Shown here: positions 49,337 to 59,160 of the stretch, in pieces | How positions within the stretch are numbered: the first letter of the stretch is position 1 | Layout: each line of letters opens with the position of its first letter | Assembly (NCBI GenBank): GCA_945957575.1 | Contig: CAMFLW010000003.1 | Span: 1-64,000 of the forward strand | DNA length: 64,000 bases | Origin: an uncultured Aeromonas sp. | GTDB taxonomy: Bacteria; Pseudomonadota; Gammaproteobacteria; Enterobacterales; Aeromonadaceae | Direction of reading: 5' to 3' | Position numbers and translations under genes: made by a program | The notes under the pieces: generated by a model | What the model saw: only the letters and a program-made list of their open reading frames with translations | Databases searched by the model: none | Told to the model about the DNA's origin: nothing

Positions 49337-50596
49337 ATGAGTTCAAACATGCAACAATCCCAAAGCCGGTCGCTTGTCGACTGGCTTTCTTATTTGGAGC
49401 AGATCCATCCGGTCACTATCGACATGGGGCTGGAACGGGTCGGCACGGTTGCCCGTCGCATGGGGCTCACCCGATTGCCGTTCAAGGTGATCACGGTGGC
49501 GGGCACCAACGGCAAGGGCTCCAGCTGCGCCATGGCGGCCAGCATTCTGATGGCCGCAGGCTACAATGTCGGCGTTTACTCCTCGCCCCATCTGCTGCGC
49601 TTTACCGAGCGGGTGCGGATCAACGGGCAAGAGCTGGCCGATAGCGATCACTGCGCCGCTTTTGTCGAGGTGGAAGCGGCTCGCGGCGAAATTGCCCTCA
49701 CTTTCTTCGAGTTCGCCACGCTGGCTGGGCTGTGGCTGTTCCGCCGCGCCGCGCCCGATGTGCTGTTGCTGGAGGTGGGGCTGGGTGGTCGGCTCGACGC
49801 CACCAATGTGGTGGAGTCCGATGTTGCGATGATCACCTCCATCGCGCTCGATCACTGCGACTGGCTGGGTGATACCCGCGAGGCGGTGGCGGTGGAGAAA
49901 GCCGGGGTCTATCGCGCCGGCAAACCGGCTATCAGCGGCGAGCCCAATCCCCCTCTGACCATCGCCAGCGAGGCGGCGCGCCTTGGCGCCAACCTGCGTC
50001 AGGTCGGTATCGATTTTCGTGGTGATGAGCATGAGAGCGGCTGGGATTTCCACGGTCTTCACCAGTGGCGCGACCTGCCAAAACCGGCCTTGCCGCTGAT
50101 GAACGCGGTGACCGTGTTGGCGACACTGGAGTCCCTTGGCTTAACGCTGCCGGAGTCGGCCATTCGTGACGGGCTGGCCAATGCCCGGCTGGCGGGCCGG
50201 ATGCAGCAGTTGCAAAGTGCGCCGCAGGTTATCGTCGATGTGGCCCACAATCCCCATTCGGCAACCTATCTGGCAGCCCAACTGCGCAAGATGCCCTGCA
50301 CCGGCGTGCGCCGCGCCGTGGTGGGCATGCTCAAAGACAAGGACATGGCGGGATCGCTGGCCGAACTCGATGGCCTGATTGGCGAGTGGTATCTGGCCAG
50401 TCTCACCGGCCCGCGTGCCGCCACCGCTACGCAGCTGGCTGCGGCGCTGGGGGAAGGCAAGGGGCCTGCCTGGGAGTTTGATGATGTCAGCGCCGCTTAT
50501 CAGGCAGCCTTGGCCGTATCGAGTCCTGACGATATGGTCATTGTGTTTGGTTCGTTTTACACTGTCGCCGACATTCTGGCGGGTGTTGCTTCCTAG
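49337..50596 (+). CDS. folC: Bifunctional folylpolyglutamate synthase/dihydrofolate synthase
   Basis: This 419-residue ligase adds glutamate to dihydropteroate and to folates. The P-loop VAGTNGKGSS is near residues 55-63, and GLGGRLDATN and VDVAHNPHSATYLA are typical. The exact start is uncertain: GTG at 49331 and ATG at 49337 or 49349 are in frame; I took 49337. The gene follows accD with no gap. Confidence 0.94.
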   Translation: MSSNMQQSQSRSLVDWLSYLEQIHPVTIDMGLERVGTVARRMGLTRLPFKVITVAGTNGKGSSCAMAASILMAAGYNVGVYSSPHLLRFTERVRINGQELADSDHCAAFVEVEAARGEIALTFFEFATLAGLWLFRRAAPDVLLLEVGLGGRLDATNVVESDVAMITSIALDHCDWLGDTREAVAVEKAGVYRAGKPAISGEPNPPLTIASEAARLGANLRQVGIDFRGDEHESGWDFHGLHQWRDLPKPALPLMNAVTVLATLESLGLTLPESAIRDGLANARLAGRMQQLQSAPQVIVDVAHNPHSATYLAAQLRKMPCTGVRRAVVGMLKDKDMAGSLAELDGLIGEWYLASLTGPRAATATQLAAALGEGKGPAWEFDDVSAAYQAALAVSSPDDMVIVFGSFYTVADILAGVAS

Positions 50597-50670
50597 GCTG
50601 CACCCTTGCTCCCCTGCCTGCAGCAGGGGAGTCAAATCGTGTATTGAGTTAGGTAAAGGTAGGATTCAAC

Positions 50671-51483
50671 TTGGCTTCGAAGTTTCAAAACCGTCTGGTG
50701 GGCACCGTCATCCTGGTGGCCTTGGTTGTTATTTTCCTGCCGGACTTGCTGGATGGCCACAAGTTGGCGCAAAAGGAGGAGGCGTTTGCTAAGATCCCGC
50801 TGCGTCCTGATCTGGAGCCTGCCAAGCCCGCGCTGCAGGTCTCGGCAGCCAGCACTCTGCCAGCCGATCATCTGGCCAGCCAGCAACAGGCCTCTGCAGC
50901 CCAGCAGTGGCAAGTGGAAGAGGTGGCTGACCCCATGACCCTCGCCGGTCAGGGCAACGGCGCGCAGCCGGCGACAACCCCTGCTGCACCGGCTGTGCAA
51001 ACGGCACCGGTACAGTCGCAACCGAATTTACAACCCAAGCCACAGCCCAAGCCGGAAGTGGTGGCCAAAAAACCGGTCGAACCACCAAAGCCAGCACCCA
51101 AGCCGACGCCAGCCAAACCGGTTGAAGTGGCCAAGGCGCCCGCACCGACCAAGCCGCAGGCGGGACAGATCAAGTCCCTCGACGATCTGATTGAAAGCAA
51201 GATGACCCAGCCGACCACACCCGCACCTGCTGCGGCACCGGCGCAGGGGAGCTGGATCCTTCAGCTTGGCGCCTTCAAAAACGTCGACAGCGTCAACGCG
51301 CTGGTGAGCAAGCTGCGGGCTGCCGGTTACTCGGCCCACACCTCGCCGCGCACCCCGGTGCAGGGTCAGCTCAACCGGGTCTTTATCGGGCCGGATGTCT
51401 CCAAGGCCAAGCTGCAGGGGATGCAGGGACGGATCGCCCAGATGACCGGCCTCAGTGGCTCGGTGGTCTCTTACAATCCGTAA
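50671..51483 (+). CDS. dedD: Cell division protein DedD (SPOR domain)
   Basis: This 270-residue protein has an N-terminal helix (residues 8-26) and a long Pro/Lys/Ala-rich periplasmic linker. A C-terminal SPOR domain (from about residue 190, WILQLGAFKNVDSVNALVSKLRAAGY) binds peptidoglycan free of stem peptides at the division septum. The start is TTG 50671; MASKFQNRLVGTVILVAL is identical in pattern to E. coli DedD. AGGTAGGA lies upstream. cvpA and purF, which follow in E. coli, are absent here. Confidence 0.94.
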   Translation: MASKFQNRLVGTVILVALVVIFLPDLLDGHKLAQKEEAFAKIPLRPDLEPAKPALQVSAASTLPADHLASQQQASAAQQWQVEEVADPMTLAGQGNGAQPATTPAAPAVQTAPVQSQPNLQPKPQPKPEVVAKKPVEPPKPAPKPTPAKPVEVAKAPAPTKPQAGQIKSLDDLIESKMTQPTTPAPAAAPAQGSWILQLGAFKNVDSVNALVSKLRAAGYSAHTSPRTPVQGQLNRVFIGPDVSKAKLQGMQGRIAQMTGLSGSVVSYNP

Positions 51484-51516
51484 CGGTCTGGCCGGCTGGC
51501 CATGACGTTCCGATCG

Positions 51517-51549
51517 CAACACCGCGCCCCGTGCGCGGTGTTGTTTTAT
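51517..51549 (+). terminator. Intrinsic terminator after dedD
   Basis: CAACACCGCGC-CCCGT-GCGCGGTGTTG followed by TTTTAT. Confidence 0.92.
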
Positions 51550-51656
51550 CTGGTGGTCGTCATTTTTAAGCACCGCGTCGCGAAGACCACCCCCCGGTTG
51601 GGATTTTGGGGCAGTTGGGGTAGTCTGGGGGCTTCTGCTACTCATTGGAGTTCAAG

Positions 51657-51974
51657 ATGATCCTCTCGACGACCCCCACGCTGGAAGGCAAAACCATTCG
51701 TGAATACCGCGGTATAGTAGTTGGCGAAGCCATTCTCGGCGCCAACATTTTCAAGGATCTCTTCGCCGGGATCCGCGACATTATCGGTGGCCGTTCCGGC
51801 GCTTATGAAAAAGAGCTGGCCCGTGCCCGCGAGATCGCTTTCGACGAGCTGAAAGAGCGCGCCGCCGCCCTTGGCGCCAATGCGGTGGTCGGTATCGATA
51901 TCGACTACGAGGTGGTGGGACAAAACGGCAGCATGCTGATGGTCAGTATCAGCGGCACCGCAGTCGTAGTTTGA
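51657..51974 (+). CDS. ybjQ: YbjQ/UPF0145 family protein
   Basis: A 105-residue protein of unknown function and the full family length. The pattern [42 protein letters not shown] is the UPF0145 signature. Proteins of this family form pentameric rings. I chose ATG 51657 with TTGGAGTTC upstream. It stands alone between the dedD terminator and a structured 3' region. Confidence 0.92.
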   Translation: MILSTTPTLEGKTIREYRGIVVGEAILGANIFKDLFAGIRDIIGGRSGAYEKELARAREIAFDELKERAAALGANAVVGIDIDYEVVGQNGSMLMVSISGTAVVV

Positions 51975-52014
51975 CCGTGCCTACAACGTTGTTGTGGGCA
52001 ATGCTCCGAGCGAG

Positions 52015-52063
52015 AACGTGACGGGAACAACCGCAAGGCCCAGAATCCTGGCACCATCACGTT
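52015..52063 (+). other. Structured 3' region downstream of ybjQ
   Basis: AACGTGA (52015-52021) pairs with TCACGTT (52057-52063), enclosing CCAG-AATC-CTGG (52040-52051). Forty-two nt later the strong terminator begins. Could be a folded 3' UTR or a short RNA. Confidence 0.35.
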
Positions 52064-52104
52064 GGAATAATCCGTGCGTTACCCCACAGTGGTGTCATTG
52101 ATGC

Positions 52105-52141
52105 AAAAAGCAGAGAGCGGCATGGCCGCTCTCTGCTTTTT
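52105..52141. terminator. Bidirectional intrinsic terminator (ybjQ / cysG)
   Basis: AAAAAGCAGAGAGCGGC-ATG-GCCGCTCTCTGCTTTTT is perfectly symmetric, with A and T runs on both sides. It serves ybjQ on the plus strand and cysG on the minus strand. Confidence 0.93.
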
Positions 52142-52170
52142 TGTCTCTCTTGGTTGATGTCCTGGCGTGA

Positions 52171-53562
52171 TTAGACGCCGTGGATGGTATTGGCCTCTCC
52201 ATACCAGTCCAGCTTGTCGGCCAAGGTGACCACTGAGCCGATGATGATAAGACTCGGGCTCTTCACCTGACGGGCCAGCTCGGCCAGGTGCTGAAGCTCG
52301 CCGCGCACCACCCGCTGGCTGAGCTGGGTGCCGTGCTCCACCAGCGCAACCGGAGTGTGGCCGGGCATGCCGTGGGTTTGCAGCTCATCCTGAATGCGAG
52401 CGGCGTGGGCCAGCCCCATATAGAAGACCAGGGTCTGGTGGGGGGCAGCCAGTGCTGACCACTCATGGGTGATATTGCCCTCTTTGTCGTGACCTGTGAT
52501 GAACAGCACCCGCTGGGCGTGATCACGGTGGGTGAGAGGAATGCCGCTGTAGGCGGTGCAGCCTGAGGCCGCCGTGATACCCGGCACGACCGTAAACGGG
52601 ATGCCCGCCTCGGCCAAGGTCTCCAACTCCTCGCCACCCCGGCCAAAGATAAAGGGATCGCCACCTTTGAGTCGCACCACCTGCTTGCCCAACCGGGCTT
52701 GTTCCAGCAACAGCTGGTTGATCGCCTGCTGAGGCACGCAGTGGTGCCCTGCCTCCTTGCCAACAAAGATCCGCTCGGCATCCCGGCGAATAAACGCCAG
52801 CACATCTTTTGATACCAATCGGTCATAGACCACTACATCTGCTTGTTGTAGCTGCTGCAAGCCGTTCAGGGTGAGTAATCCGGCATCGCCGGGGCCTGCC
52901 CCCACCAGAGTAACGCTCCCCTTGCTCTGCATAGGCTCATTGATCAACGCTGCGACGCTCAGCTCGGCAGCCTGTTGTTGGCCGCGGGCCAGTTGGCGGG
53001 CGAGGCGATCGTTGCGGAAAAGCCGCTCCCAGAAATGGCGGCGGGCCAGCTTGTCTGGAATGAGTTTGACCCGGTCACGCAATTTGCCCGCCAGGGTAGC
53101 GAGCTGGCCGAGATGCTGCGGCAACATGGTTTCGATTTTTTCGCGTAGTTGGCGGCTCAGTACTGGTGCTGAACCTGCACTGGAGATCGCCACCATCAGT
53201 GGTGAGCGATCGATGATAGCGGGCATGATGGCGCTGCAGTGGGCCGGGGAGTCCACCACATTGCAGAAGATCTGGCGCAGGGTCGCCTCGTGGAATACCT
53301 GATGATTGACTTCGGGCTGATCGGTGGCGGCGATCACCAGCCACTTGCCATCGAGCAGTTCGGGGTGAAAATCGCTAGCGCAGATGGTCAGCACTCCTTG
53401 CTCGGCCCAGTCCATCAACTGAGGTTCAAGGTGTGGAGCATTGATGGTGAGCTTCGCCTTGGCATCGAGCAGCAGGCGCGCTTTGCGCACCGCCACTTCA
53501 CCGCCACCGACGATAAGCACCGGCTTGTTTTGCAACTGACAAAAGAGAGGGAGAAAGTCCAT
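52171..53562 (-). CDS. cysG: Siroheme synthase (trifunctional CysG)
   Basis: This 463-residue enzyme makes siroheme from uroporphyrinogen III. The N-terminal CysG-B part (NAD site [17 protein letters not shown]) does oxidation and iron insertion. The C-terminal CysG-A part ([34 protein letters not shown]) is the SAM methyltransferase. I chose ATG 53562 ([13 protein letters not shown]), with GGAG 9 nt upstream. It lies downstream of asrABC on the same strand; AsrC needs siroheme. A folded leader with a terminator stands before it. Confidence 0.96.
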   Translation of the reverse strand: MDFLPLFCQLQNKPVLIVGGGEVAVRKARLLLDAKAKLTINAPHLEPQLMDWAEQGVLTICASDFHPELLDGKWLVIAATDQPEVNHQVFHEATLRQIFCNVVDSPAHCSAIMPAIIDRSPLMVAISSAGSAPVLSRQLREKIETMLPQHLGQLATLAGKLRDRVKLIPDKLARRHFWERLFRNDRLARQLARGQQQAAELSVAALINEPMQSKGSVTLVGAGPGDAGLLTLNGLQQLQQADVVVYDRLVSKDVLAFIRRDAERIFVGKEAGHHCVPQQAINQLLLEQARLGKQVVRLKGGDPFIFGRGGEELETLAEAGIPFTVVPGITAASGCTAYSGIPLTHRDHAQRVLFITGHDKEGNITHEWSALAAPHQTLVFYMGLAHAARIQDELQTHGMPGHTPVALVEHGTQLSQRVVRGELQHLAELARQVKSPSLIIIGSVVTLADKLDWYGEANTIHGV

Positions 53563-53660
53563 AACAGGCTCCGGATGCTGGCCCGCTCGCAATGCCGCGC
53601 CAGGCGAGATAACGGGGTGCGCCGTGACGCACCCCGGATAGTCGGGGGGGGACCCCCAAC

Positions 53661-53743
53661 GGGAATAAAAAAGGGGAAGCTAGATTTACGCCCGGATCAA
53701 CAACAGATCCCCACCTGTGTTGCCCACTTGATCACGCTTCCCC
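53661..53743 (-). promoter_or_regulatory. Folded leader/terminator between asrC and cysG
   Basis: On the minus strand GGGGAAGC (53743-53736) pairs with GCTTCCCC (53680-53673) and TTTTTTATT follows. Inside, GATCA can pair with TGATC, or CAACACAG with CTGTTGTTG with one bulged base, so the whole is a long imperfect hairpin of about 71 nt. It lies 14 nt after the asrC stop and about 110 nt before cysG. It can serve as the asr terminator. Its size and internal structure also allow a regulatory role for cysG. Confidence 0.6.
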
Positions 53744-53757
53744 AAACGAGGTTTTTA

Positions 53758-54768
53758 CTATTGCGCCGCTTTGACGTGCATGTTGGCGACATACTCATCT
53801 TCGGCCCAGAAGATGCGGTCAGCGACCATGGCTTCCGGGTTGAGGGTGACGCCGCGCAGCACTCGCTCCTTGAACTTGTGATAACCGGCCCGGTCGATAA
53901 GGTGGCCCATGTGCAGGTAGATGGGCTTGCCTTCCAGCATCTCGGCCTCGAACTCGAACAGGTTCTTGATCACCGCATGCAGCACCTCTTCGGTCACCCA
54001 GTTAAGGAACAGCTTACCGGTTCGAGGGGTCTTCTTGCTGGTGCGTCCTCCCAGTTTGACCATGTAGAGCTGCTTGGGATCCCGCTGCCAGGCCATGGTC
54101 GGGCAGGCCAGCACGCACTCGCCACAGCCGATGCACTTGCTCTCTTCCTTGACTGCCTTGCCATGCTTGAGGGCGAGACAATCGACCGCATGGTGGCTGC
54201 ATGCCTTGACGCAGGCGCCGCAGCCGATGCAACGCTCGGCATTGAAGTGGATCTTGGCGATGCCGAGAATGCCGAAGTCGGCCATGTTGGCCTTGGCGCA
54301 GTCGTTGGGGCAGCCGGCGATAACCATCTTGAGGTGATAGGGGTTGGGGTAGAGGTGCTTCTCCATCCGCTGGGCCAGCCCGGTGCAGTCGATATTGCCC
54401 TTCTGACAGATGGTGTTGCCCTGACAGGCGACGATATTGCGCCCGCCGATGCTCTGGTAACCGGCCTTGGTGTCTGCTACCTCGATGCCGCAGGTCTCCA
54501 CCTCGATCTCCTTGATAAAGGGCTCGAGGGCGGCGTTGACCTTGTCCATATCCTGATACTTGATGCCGGGCATCGCCAGCTTCTGGCGGGTGGTGAGGTG
54601 GATCAGGCCGTTGCCGTACTGTTCGGCGATCTGCTGGGCCACCGCCAGCAGGTGGGCGGGCATGATCCCGCCGGGAATGCGTACGCTGATCATTGCTTCG
54701 CCGCGCACCTTGGAGAGGCGGTATTCGTTCTTGGCGCGGGCCTTGATGATGTCGATATCGAGACTCAT
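53758..54768 (-). CDS. asrC: Anaerobic sulfite reductase subunit C (siroheme subunit)
   Basis: This 336-residue protein reduces sulfite to sulfide. The siroheme/[4Fe-4S] ligands are ACQGNTIC and GCPNDC (C-x5-C and C-x3-C). Two ferredoxin motifs follow, CIGCGACVKAC and CIGCGECVLAC. It works with AsrA and AsrB in the cytoplasm, with anaerobic NADH-dependent activity in Salmonella. It is the last gene of asrABC, before cysG. Confidence 0.95.
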   Translation of the reverse strand: MSLDIDIIKARAKNEYRLSKVRGEAMISVRIPGGIMPAHLLAVAQQIAEQYGNGLIHLTTRQKLAMPGIKYQDMDKVNAALEPFIKEIEVETCGIEVADTKAGYQSIGGRNIVACQGNTICQKGNIDCTGLAQRMEKHLYPNPYHLKMVIAGCPNDCAKANMADFGILGIAKIHFNAERCIGCGACVKACSHHAVDCLALKHGKAVKEESKCIGCGECVLACPTMAWQRDPKQLYMVKLGGRTSKKTPRTGKLFLNWVTEEVLHAVIKNLFEFEAEMLEGKPIYLHMGHLIDRAGYHKFKERVLRGVTLNPEAMVADRIFWAEDEYVANMHVKAAQ

Positions 54769-54779
54769 GGTGTTCTCCC

Positions 54780-55619
54780 TCAGTCGATCAGATGCTGGGC
54801 TTGGTCAAAGCGGAAGACAGGGCCATCCACACAGATATAGGTATCGCCCATCCGACAGTGGCCACATTTACCCACGGCACAGGCCATGCGACGTTCGTAG
54901 TCGACCCAGATGCGCTCTTTGGGAATGCCCCGTTCGAGGAATGCGAGCACCACGAAGCGGATCATGATGGGAGGGCCGACCACGATGACCTGGATATCCT
55001 CCTTATCGGACAGATCCAGCTGGTCGATGTAGTCGGTGACCCGGCCGATGCGAAACTGCTCGCTCTCCTTGCCCTCGTCCAGGGTGGCGATGAGGTTCTG
55101 GCGCTCGGCCCACAGCGGCATCTCTTGGCGATAGAGCACCGCCTGTTCGTTTTTGAAGCCGAGGATCATGTCGAGGGATTTAACCTGATCGGGATGCTCG
55201 CTGTAGCGACGCAGTAGCCCCTTGACCGGTGCGACACCGGTACCGCCTGCCACCACGATGAGGTGCTGATCACGGTAGGTCTCCAGCGGATAGCCGTTAC
55301 CATGGACACCGCGCATCCACACTTGGTCACCCACGCCAAGGGTGAACAGTGCATCGGTGACTTTACCCACTTTGCGGATCAGCAGGTCCACATAGCCATC
55401 GCCATAGTCGGAGACCGAGATAGGGGCTTCGCCGATGGTGGGGAGTGAGATTTCGACAAACTGGCCGTAGTGGACATCGAAGTCGCGAGAGACTCGAAAG
55501 TTCCACTCCAGTTCGGTATGGCGTTCGATGGCCAGAATGGAGTAGGCCTTGGGCAACAGGCGGTTCTCAACCACTTCCTGCTGCTGTTCTGCTGTTGCGG
55601 TATGTTGGCACTGGCACAT
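54780..55619 (-). CDS. asrB: Anaerobic sulfite reductase subunit B
   Basis: This 279-residue flavoprotein is of the ferredoxin-reductase type. The NAD/FAD fold includes [18 protein letters not shown], and a C-terminal [2Fe-2S] site is in [17 protein letters not shown]. It passes electrons from NADH to AsrC. I chose ATG 55619 ([12 protein letters not shown]), one base after the asrA stop; the frame is open upstream inside asrA. Confidence 0.94.
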   Translation of the reverse strand: MCQCQHTATAEQQQEVVENRLLPKAYSILAIERHTELEWNFRVSRDFDVHYGQFVEISLPTIGEAPISVSDYGDGYVDLLIRKVGKVTDALFTLGVGDQVWMRGVHGNGYPLETYRDQHLIVVAGGTGVAPVKGLLRRYSEHPDQVKSLDMILGFKNEQAVLYRQEMPLWAERQNLIATLDEGKESEQFRIGRVTDYIDQLDLSDKEDIQVIVVGPPIMIRFVVLAFLERGIPKERIWVDYERRMACAVGKCGHCRMGDTYICVDGPVFRFDQAQHLID

Positions 55620-55620
55620 A

Positions 55621-56679
55621 TCAGTTCGCCTCCTGCACGTTGTCGGCCGCGATGGTCTGTGCGACCACATCGGTCATCTTGTTGATGATGTTGCTAAAAG
55701 AGATGTAGTGAGGGCAGCGGTCATCGCAGCGGCCGCAGCCGACGCACATGTGCTCCTCTCCCTGACGGGCCTTGTAGTCGTTGACCTTGTGCAGGGCGCG
55801 ATAACGCAAGCGCTCGCCGTGCTTGGCGCGAAAACCGTGGCCACCGGCCATGTCGCTGAAGCCATCCACCATACAACTGGCCCACTGGCGACGGCGTTCA
55901 CCTTGCTGCGGGTTCTCCGCATAGGTGAGGTCATGCACGCTATAGCAACTGCAGGTCGGGCAGGAAGTGGTACAGCGGCCACAGCCGATGCAGCGGCTGT
56001 CGTACTCGGCCCAGACCGGATGACCGGTGAGGATCTGACGGATCCGCTGGGGGTCGTCACAGACGCTGTCCGGGGTGCGCACCTTGACCGGGTTGCTCTG
56101 GACAAATTCCGGGGTGAAGTCATCGGATTCACCGAGTTCGGCAAAGTAGCCGAGCAGATCGGGATCCTTGACCTCGATGCGGGCCCCCTCATCGCTCAGA
56201 CGAATGGCGGCGGCGTAGTCTTGGGTCTCATTGCTGCCCATGGAGACGCAGAAGCAGCTTTCGAAGCTTTCGCGGCACTCCAGCAGCACCAGCTTCAGTT
56301 TGCTGCGCAACCTCGCGTAGTAAACATCCTGATTCTGGCCGTTCTTGAGGTAAACCTGATCCAGGCGGCGCAGGGCGTGGATATCGCAGCTGCGCAAGAA
56401 CAACAGGGTGGGCTTGGCCTCCACCTTGGATTCGCGCAGCTCCAGATTGTCGAAATGGAACAGAGTCTGGGTGATCGGGAGCACCACCTCTTTCGGGGAG
56501 AAGTGGGATTTTTCCTGCCACACCAGATCGGCCGGATGGCGGATACTGTGATAGGTGACGTTGTCAGTGTCGGAGAAGCGACCGCCCCGATATTCGGCCG
56601 CTGGCGCCATGATCTTGTAGTCAGGCAGCAGCCGTTCAAACAACTGCTCTAGTGCGGGATGGGAGAGAAGAAACGACAT
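55621..56679 (-). CDS. asrA: Anaerobic sulfite reductase subunit A
   Basis: This 352-residue iron-sulfur subunit has two ferredoxin clusters, [14 protein letters not shown] and [15 protein letters not shown], in its C-terminal third. The N-terminal part resembles the electron-transfer subunits of the HdrA-like and AsrA group. First gene of asrABC. A weak FNR-like pattern (TTGAGCAACATGAG, minus strand, 56797-56810) lies about 120 nt upstream; regulation is otherwise unknown. Confidence 0.94.
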   Translation of the reverse strand: MSFLLSHPALEQLFERLLPDYKIMAPAAEYRGGRFSDTDNVTYHSIRHPADLVWQEKSHFSPKEVVLPITQTLFHFDNLELRESKVEAKPTLLFLRSCDIHALRRLDQVYLKNGQNQDVYYARLRSKLKLVLLECRESFESCFCVSMGSNETQDYAAAIRLSDEGARIEVKDPDLLGYFAELGESDDFTPEFVQSNPVKVRTPDSVCDDPQRIRQILTGHPVWAEYDSRCIGCGRCTTSCPTCSCYSVHDLTYAENPQQGERRRQWASCMVDGFSDMAGGHGFRAKHGERLRYRALHKVNDYKARQGEEHMCVGCGRCDDRCPHYISFSNIINKMTDVVAQTIAADNVQEAN

Positions 56680-56870
56680 AAATAAACACCTTGTATGAGG
56701 GTGAGATGCCCTGACATATGGATGAGGGGCGGGCTGGTTAGGGTGTTTAACACCTGGGCTGGCCGCGCTTGCCCCGCCATGGTTTGTTTCTATGACTCAT
56801 GTTGCTCAACTGACCCGATTGTTGTTATAGGCGGCACTGGTGTACCGCGTAGGCCGGGTCTCACCTGTAA

Positions 56871-57713
56871 TCAATTGAGCAGGGAGGCCTGATAGCCTGC
56901 ACATTTGCCCATCATATATCCCATCTCCAGTTTGTTGATATCGCGGGTAAAACGGGAAACAGGGAAGTAGTCGGCCGGGGCGATCACCTCGATCTGGCAG
57001 TCATCCGGCGGATTGGCGATAAAATCGAGGGCTTCGTTATAGCTGCGATCCCGCTGCTCCAGCGCATGGGCCAGCGCTGGGCGGGTCTTGAGCAGGGTGC
57101 GAAGCATCCAGGAGAACGGCATCGGCTTGAGGCGATAGCCGAGCGGCTCGGAGAGGATCACCGTCATGTGACGGGCGCCGCGGCGGTAGGCCTCAAGCAC
57201 CGGAATGGAGTCGGCCACCCCACCATCTGTCATCGGTACCCCATGCACCTCGGGATACTCACGATAGGCGAGGGGAATCGCACAACTGGCGGGCAACACT
57301 TCGTTCATGTTCTCCGGCTTGACCCGGATATACTCCGCCTTGCCGGTCAGGGTATTGGTCACGACCGCGTAGAAGGGGATGCCGGTCTCGCGATAGGTAT
57401 GGATATCGAGCGGGTATTTGCGACAGCTGGTATTCCACAGCCACTCAATATCCACCAGATTGCCCCCCTTGGCAAAGCGCAGGGGGTCCATGAACTCTTG
57501 GCTACAAGCCAGTTCGGTCAGGATGTCGTGACTGCGGCCATGCTGGCTGGCAAGGTAGGCCAGCAGATTGGTGGCACCTGCCGAGACGCCGATGGCAAAG
57601 TCAAAGGGGCGATAGTCATGTTCAATAAACGCATCCAGCACGCCGCTGGCAAAGATACCGCGCATGGCACCGCCTTCTACGACCAATGCACTGGGGCATG
57701 CGTTTTTGTTCAT
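56871..57713 (-). CDS. Patatin-like phospholipase (YjjU family)
   Basis: This 280-residue protein has a patatin fold: oxyanion loop EGGAMRG near residue 15, nucleophile GVSAGA (serine about 45) and the catalytic aspartate in MTDGGVADS near 160. Such proteins hydrolyse acyl chains of lipids. The C-terminal region (VSRFTRDINKLEMGYMMG) is characteristic of the YjjU type. I chose ATG 57713 with GAGGT 7 nt upstream. It stands alone. Confidence 0.9.
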   Translation of the reverse strand: MNKNACPSALVVEGGAMRGIFASGVLDAFIEHDYRPFDFAIGVSAGATNLLAYLASQHGRSHDILTELACSQEFMDPLRFAKGGNLVDIEWLWNTSCRKYPLDIHTYRETGIPFYAVVTNTLTGKAEYIRVKPENMNEVLPASCAIPLAYREYPEVHGVPMTDGGVADSIPVLEAYRRGARHMTVILSEPLGYRLKPMPFSWMLRTLLKTRPALAHALEQRDRSYNEALDFIANPPDDCQIEVIAPADYFPVSRFTRDINKLEMGYMMGKCAGYQASLLN

Positions 57714-57963
57714 GACAGACACCTCATTGATACGTAGGAGAAGAAACGTTCAGCCGGTCAGGCCGAATATTCTGACTGCCAACCGGGTTGGCCATCGCAA
57801 TGAGGTCATTCTAGGAAGGGGATAGTGTTTAGAATATCTGCTAATAATGAACCAAGTGTTTTGTATTTCTAAACGATAGTGACAAACCTGTTGTGATCAA
57901 AGGGGTTGTGTAGGAGTCTCAACGACTCTGTGATGGCTGGATATTGGCAAGGATGAGTGTGTC

Positions 57964-58980
57964 ATGACGTTATTGGTTCCCCCGCTGATCCAACGTGGCG
58001 ATACCATCGCTTTTTTCTCCCCCTCCAGTGCAGCGACTGCCTGGGCCCCCAACCGCTTTGTCCGTGCAAAAGCTTTTCTCGAAGGGCAAGGCTTCCGGCT
58101 CAAGGCGGGCCGCCTCACCGGCCTGCAGGATCACTGGCGCTCCGGCTCCATCGCCGCGCGGGCCGAGGAGCTCAACGCCCTTATTCGCGACCCCGAAGTG
58201 CGCTGCATCATGTCGGTGATTGGCGGCAGCAACTCCAACTCCCTGCTGCCCTATCTCGATTTTGAGGCGCTCAAGCGCGATCCCAAGATCATCATCGGTT
58301 ACTCCGACGTGACGGCCCTGCTGCTCGGTATTTATGCCCAAACCGGCCTGGTCACTTTTTATGGCCCGGCGCTGGTGGCTTCTTTCGGCGAGTTGCCGCC
58401 GCTGGTGGACGAAACGCTGGCCAGTTTTTTACAGATTGCATTGGCCGATGAAGCTGGCGTCCCCTGCACGCTGCCTACGCCAGTGCAGTGGAGCGATGAA
58501 CGGCTGGATTGGGAGAACCAGACCCGGGCCAAGCAGTGCCAGCCCAATCGGCTGATCTCGGTGGGCTCAGGCCGGGTTGAGGGGAGGCTGATGGGCGGCA
58601 ACCTCAACACCATGGCGGGGATCTGGGGCTCCCCCTATATGCCGCCCATCGAGCACGGCGACATTCTGCTGCTGGAGGACAGCCTGAAATCTGCCGAGAC
58701 GCTGGAGCGCGCCTTCGCCCATCTCAAGCTGTGCGGGATATTTGATCGGATCGGCGGCCTTATCCTCGGCAAGCACGAACTGTTCAACGAGCAGGGCAGT
58801 GGCAAGCGCCCCCTCGATATCCTGCTGGAGGTGGTGGGGGAGCCGAACTTCCCCATTCTGGCGGAGTTTGATTGCGCCCATACCCACCCCATGTTGACGT
58901 TGCCACTGGGTATCGAGGTGGAGCTGGATCTCGACAGACAGAGACTCACGCTGCTTGAGCCCTGGTGGCGCAGCGCTTGA
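57964..58980 (+). CDS. LD-carboxypeptidase/MccF-like S66 peptidase
   Basis: This 338-residue serine peptidase of family S66 has its catalytic serine in IIGYSDVTALLLGIY (S114), the glutamate in LLLEDSLKSAETLERA and the histidine in DCAHTHPML. The group includes LdcA, which removes the last D-Ala from peptidoglycan tetrapeptides, and MccF, which detoxifies microcin C. The GSNSNSLLPYLDF loop and the long middle insert are closer to the MccF type. Cytoplasmic; no signal peptide. Confidence 0.9.
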   Translation: MTLLVPPLIQRGDTIAFFSPSSAATAWAPNRFVRAKAFLEGQGFRLKAGRLTGLQDHWRSGSIAARAEELNALIRDPEVRCIMSVIGGSNSNSLLPYLDFEALKRDPKIIIGYSDVTALLLGIYAQTGLVTFYGPALVASFGELPPLVDETLASFLQIALADEAGVPCTLPTPVQWSDERLDWENQTRAKQCQPNRLISVGSGRVEGRLMGGNLNTMAGIWGSPYMPPIEHGDILLLEDSLKSAETLERAFAHLKLCGIFDRIGGLILGKHELFNEQGSGKRPLDILLEVVGEPNFPILAEFDCAHTHPMLTLPLGIEVELDLDRQRLTLLEPWWRSA

Positions 58981-59114
58981 CGGTGTGCAGGAAACAGACA
59001 AGGCCGCTGATGCGGCTTTCAGATTGCTGACAAAGCCAAAATCGTCATCGTAACGCATGAATTTTGTTTGATGAGAAAACCCTATTTGTCTGAGCTAGGG
59101 GGGCTCAATAGTCT

Positions 59115-59136
59115 GAGGGAGGCGTCAGCCTCCCTC
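59115..59136. terminator. Hairpin downstream of the acid-shock-like gene
   Basis: GAGGGAGGC-GTCA-GCCTCCCTC. It is downstream of the minus-strand gene ending at 59161 and of the plus-strand gene ending at 58980. T runs are poor. Confidence 0.55.
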
Positions 59137-59160
59137 TGTGTTATCCAGTGACCGGTTGGA

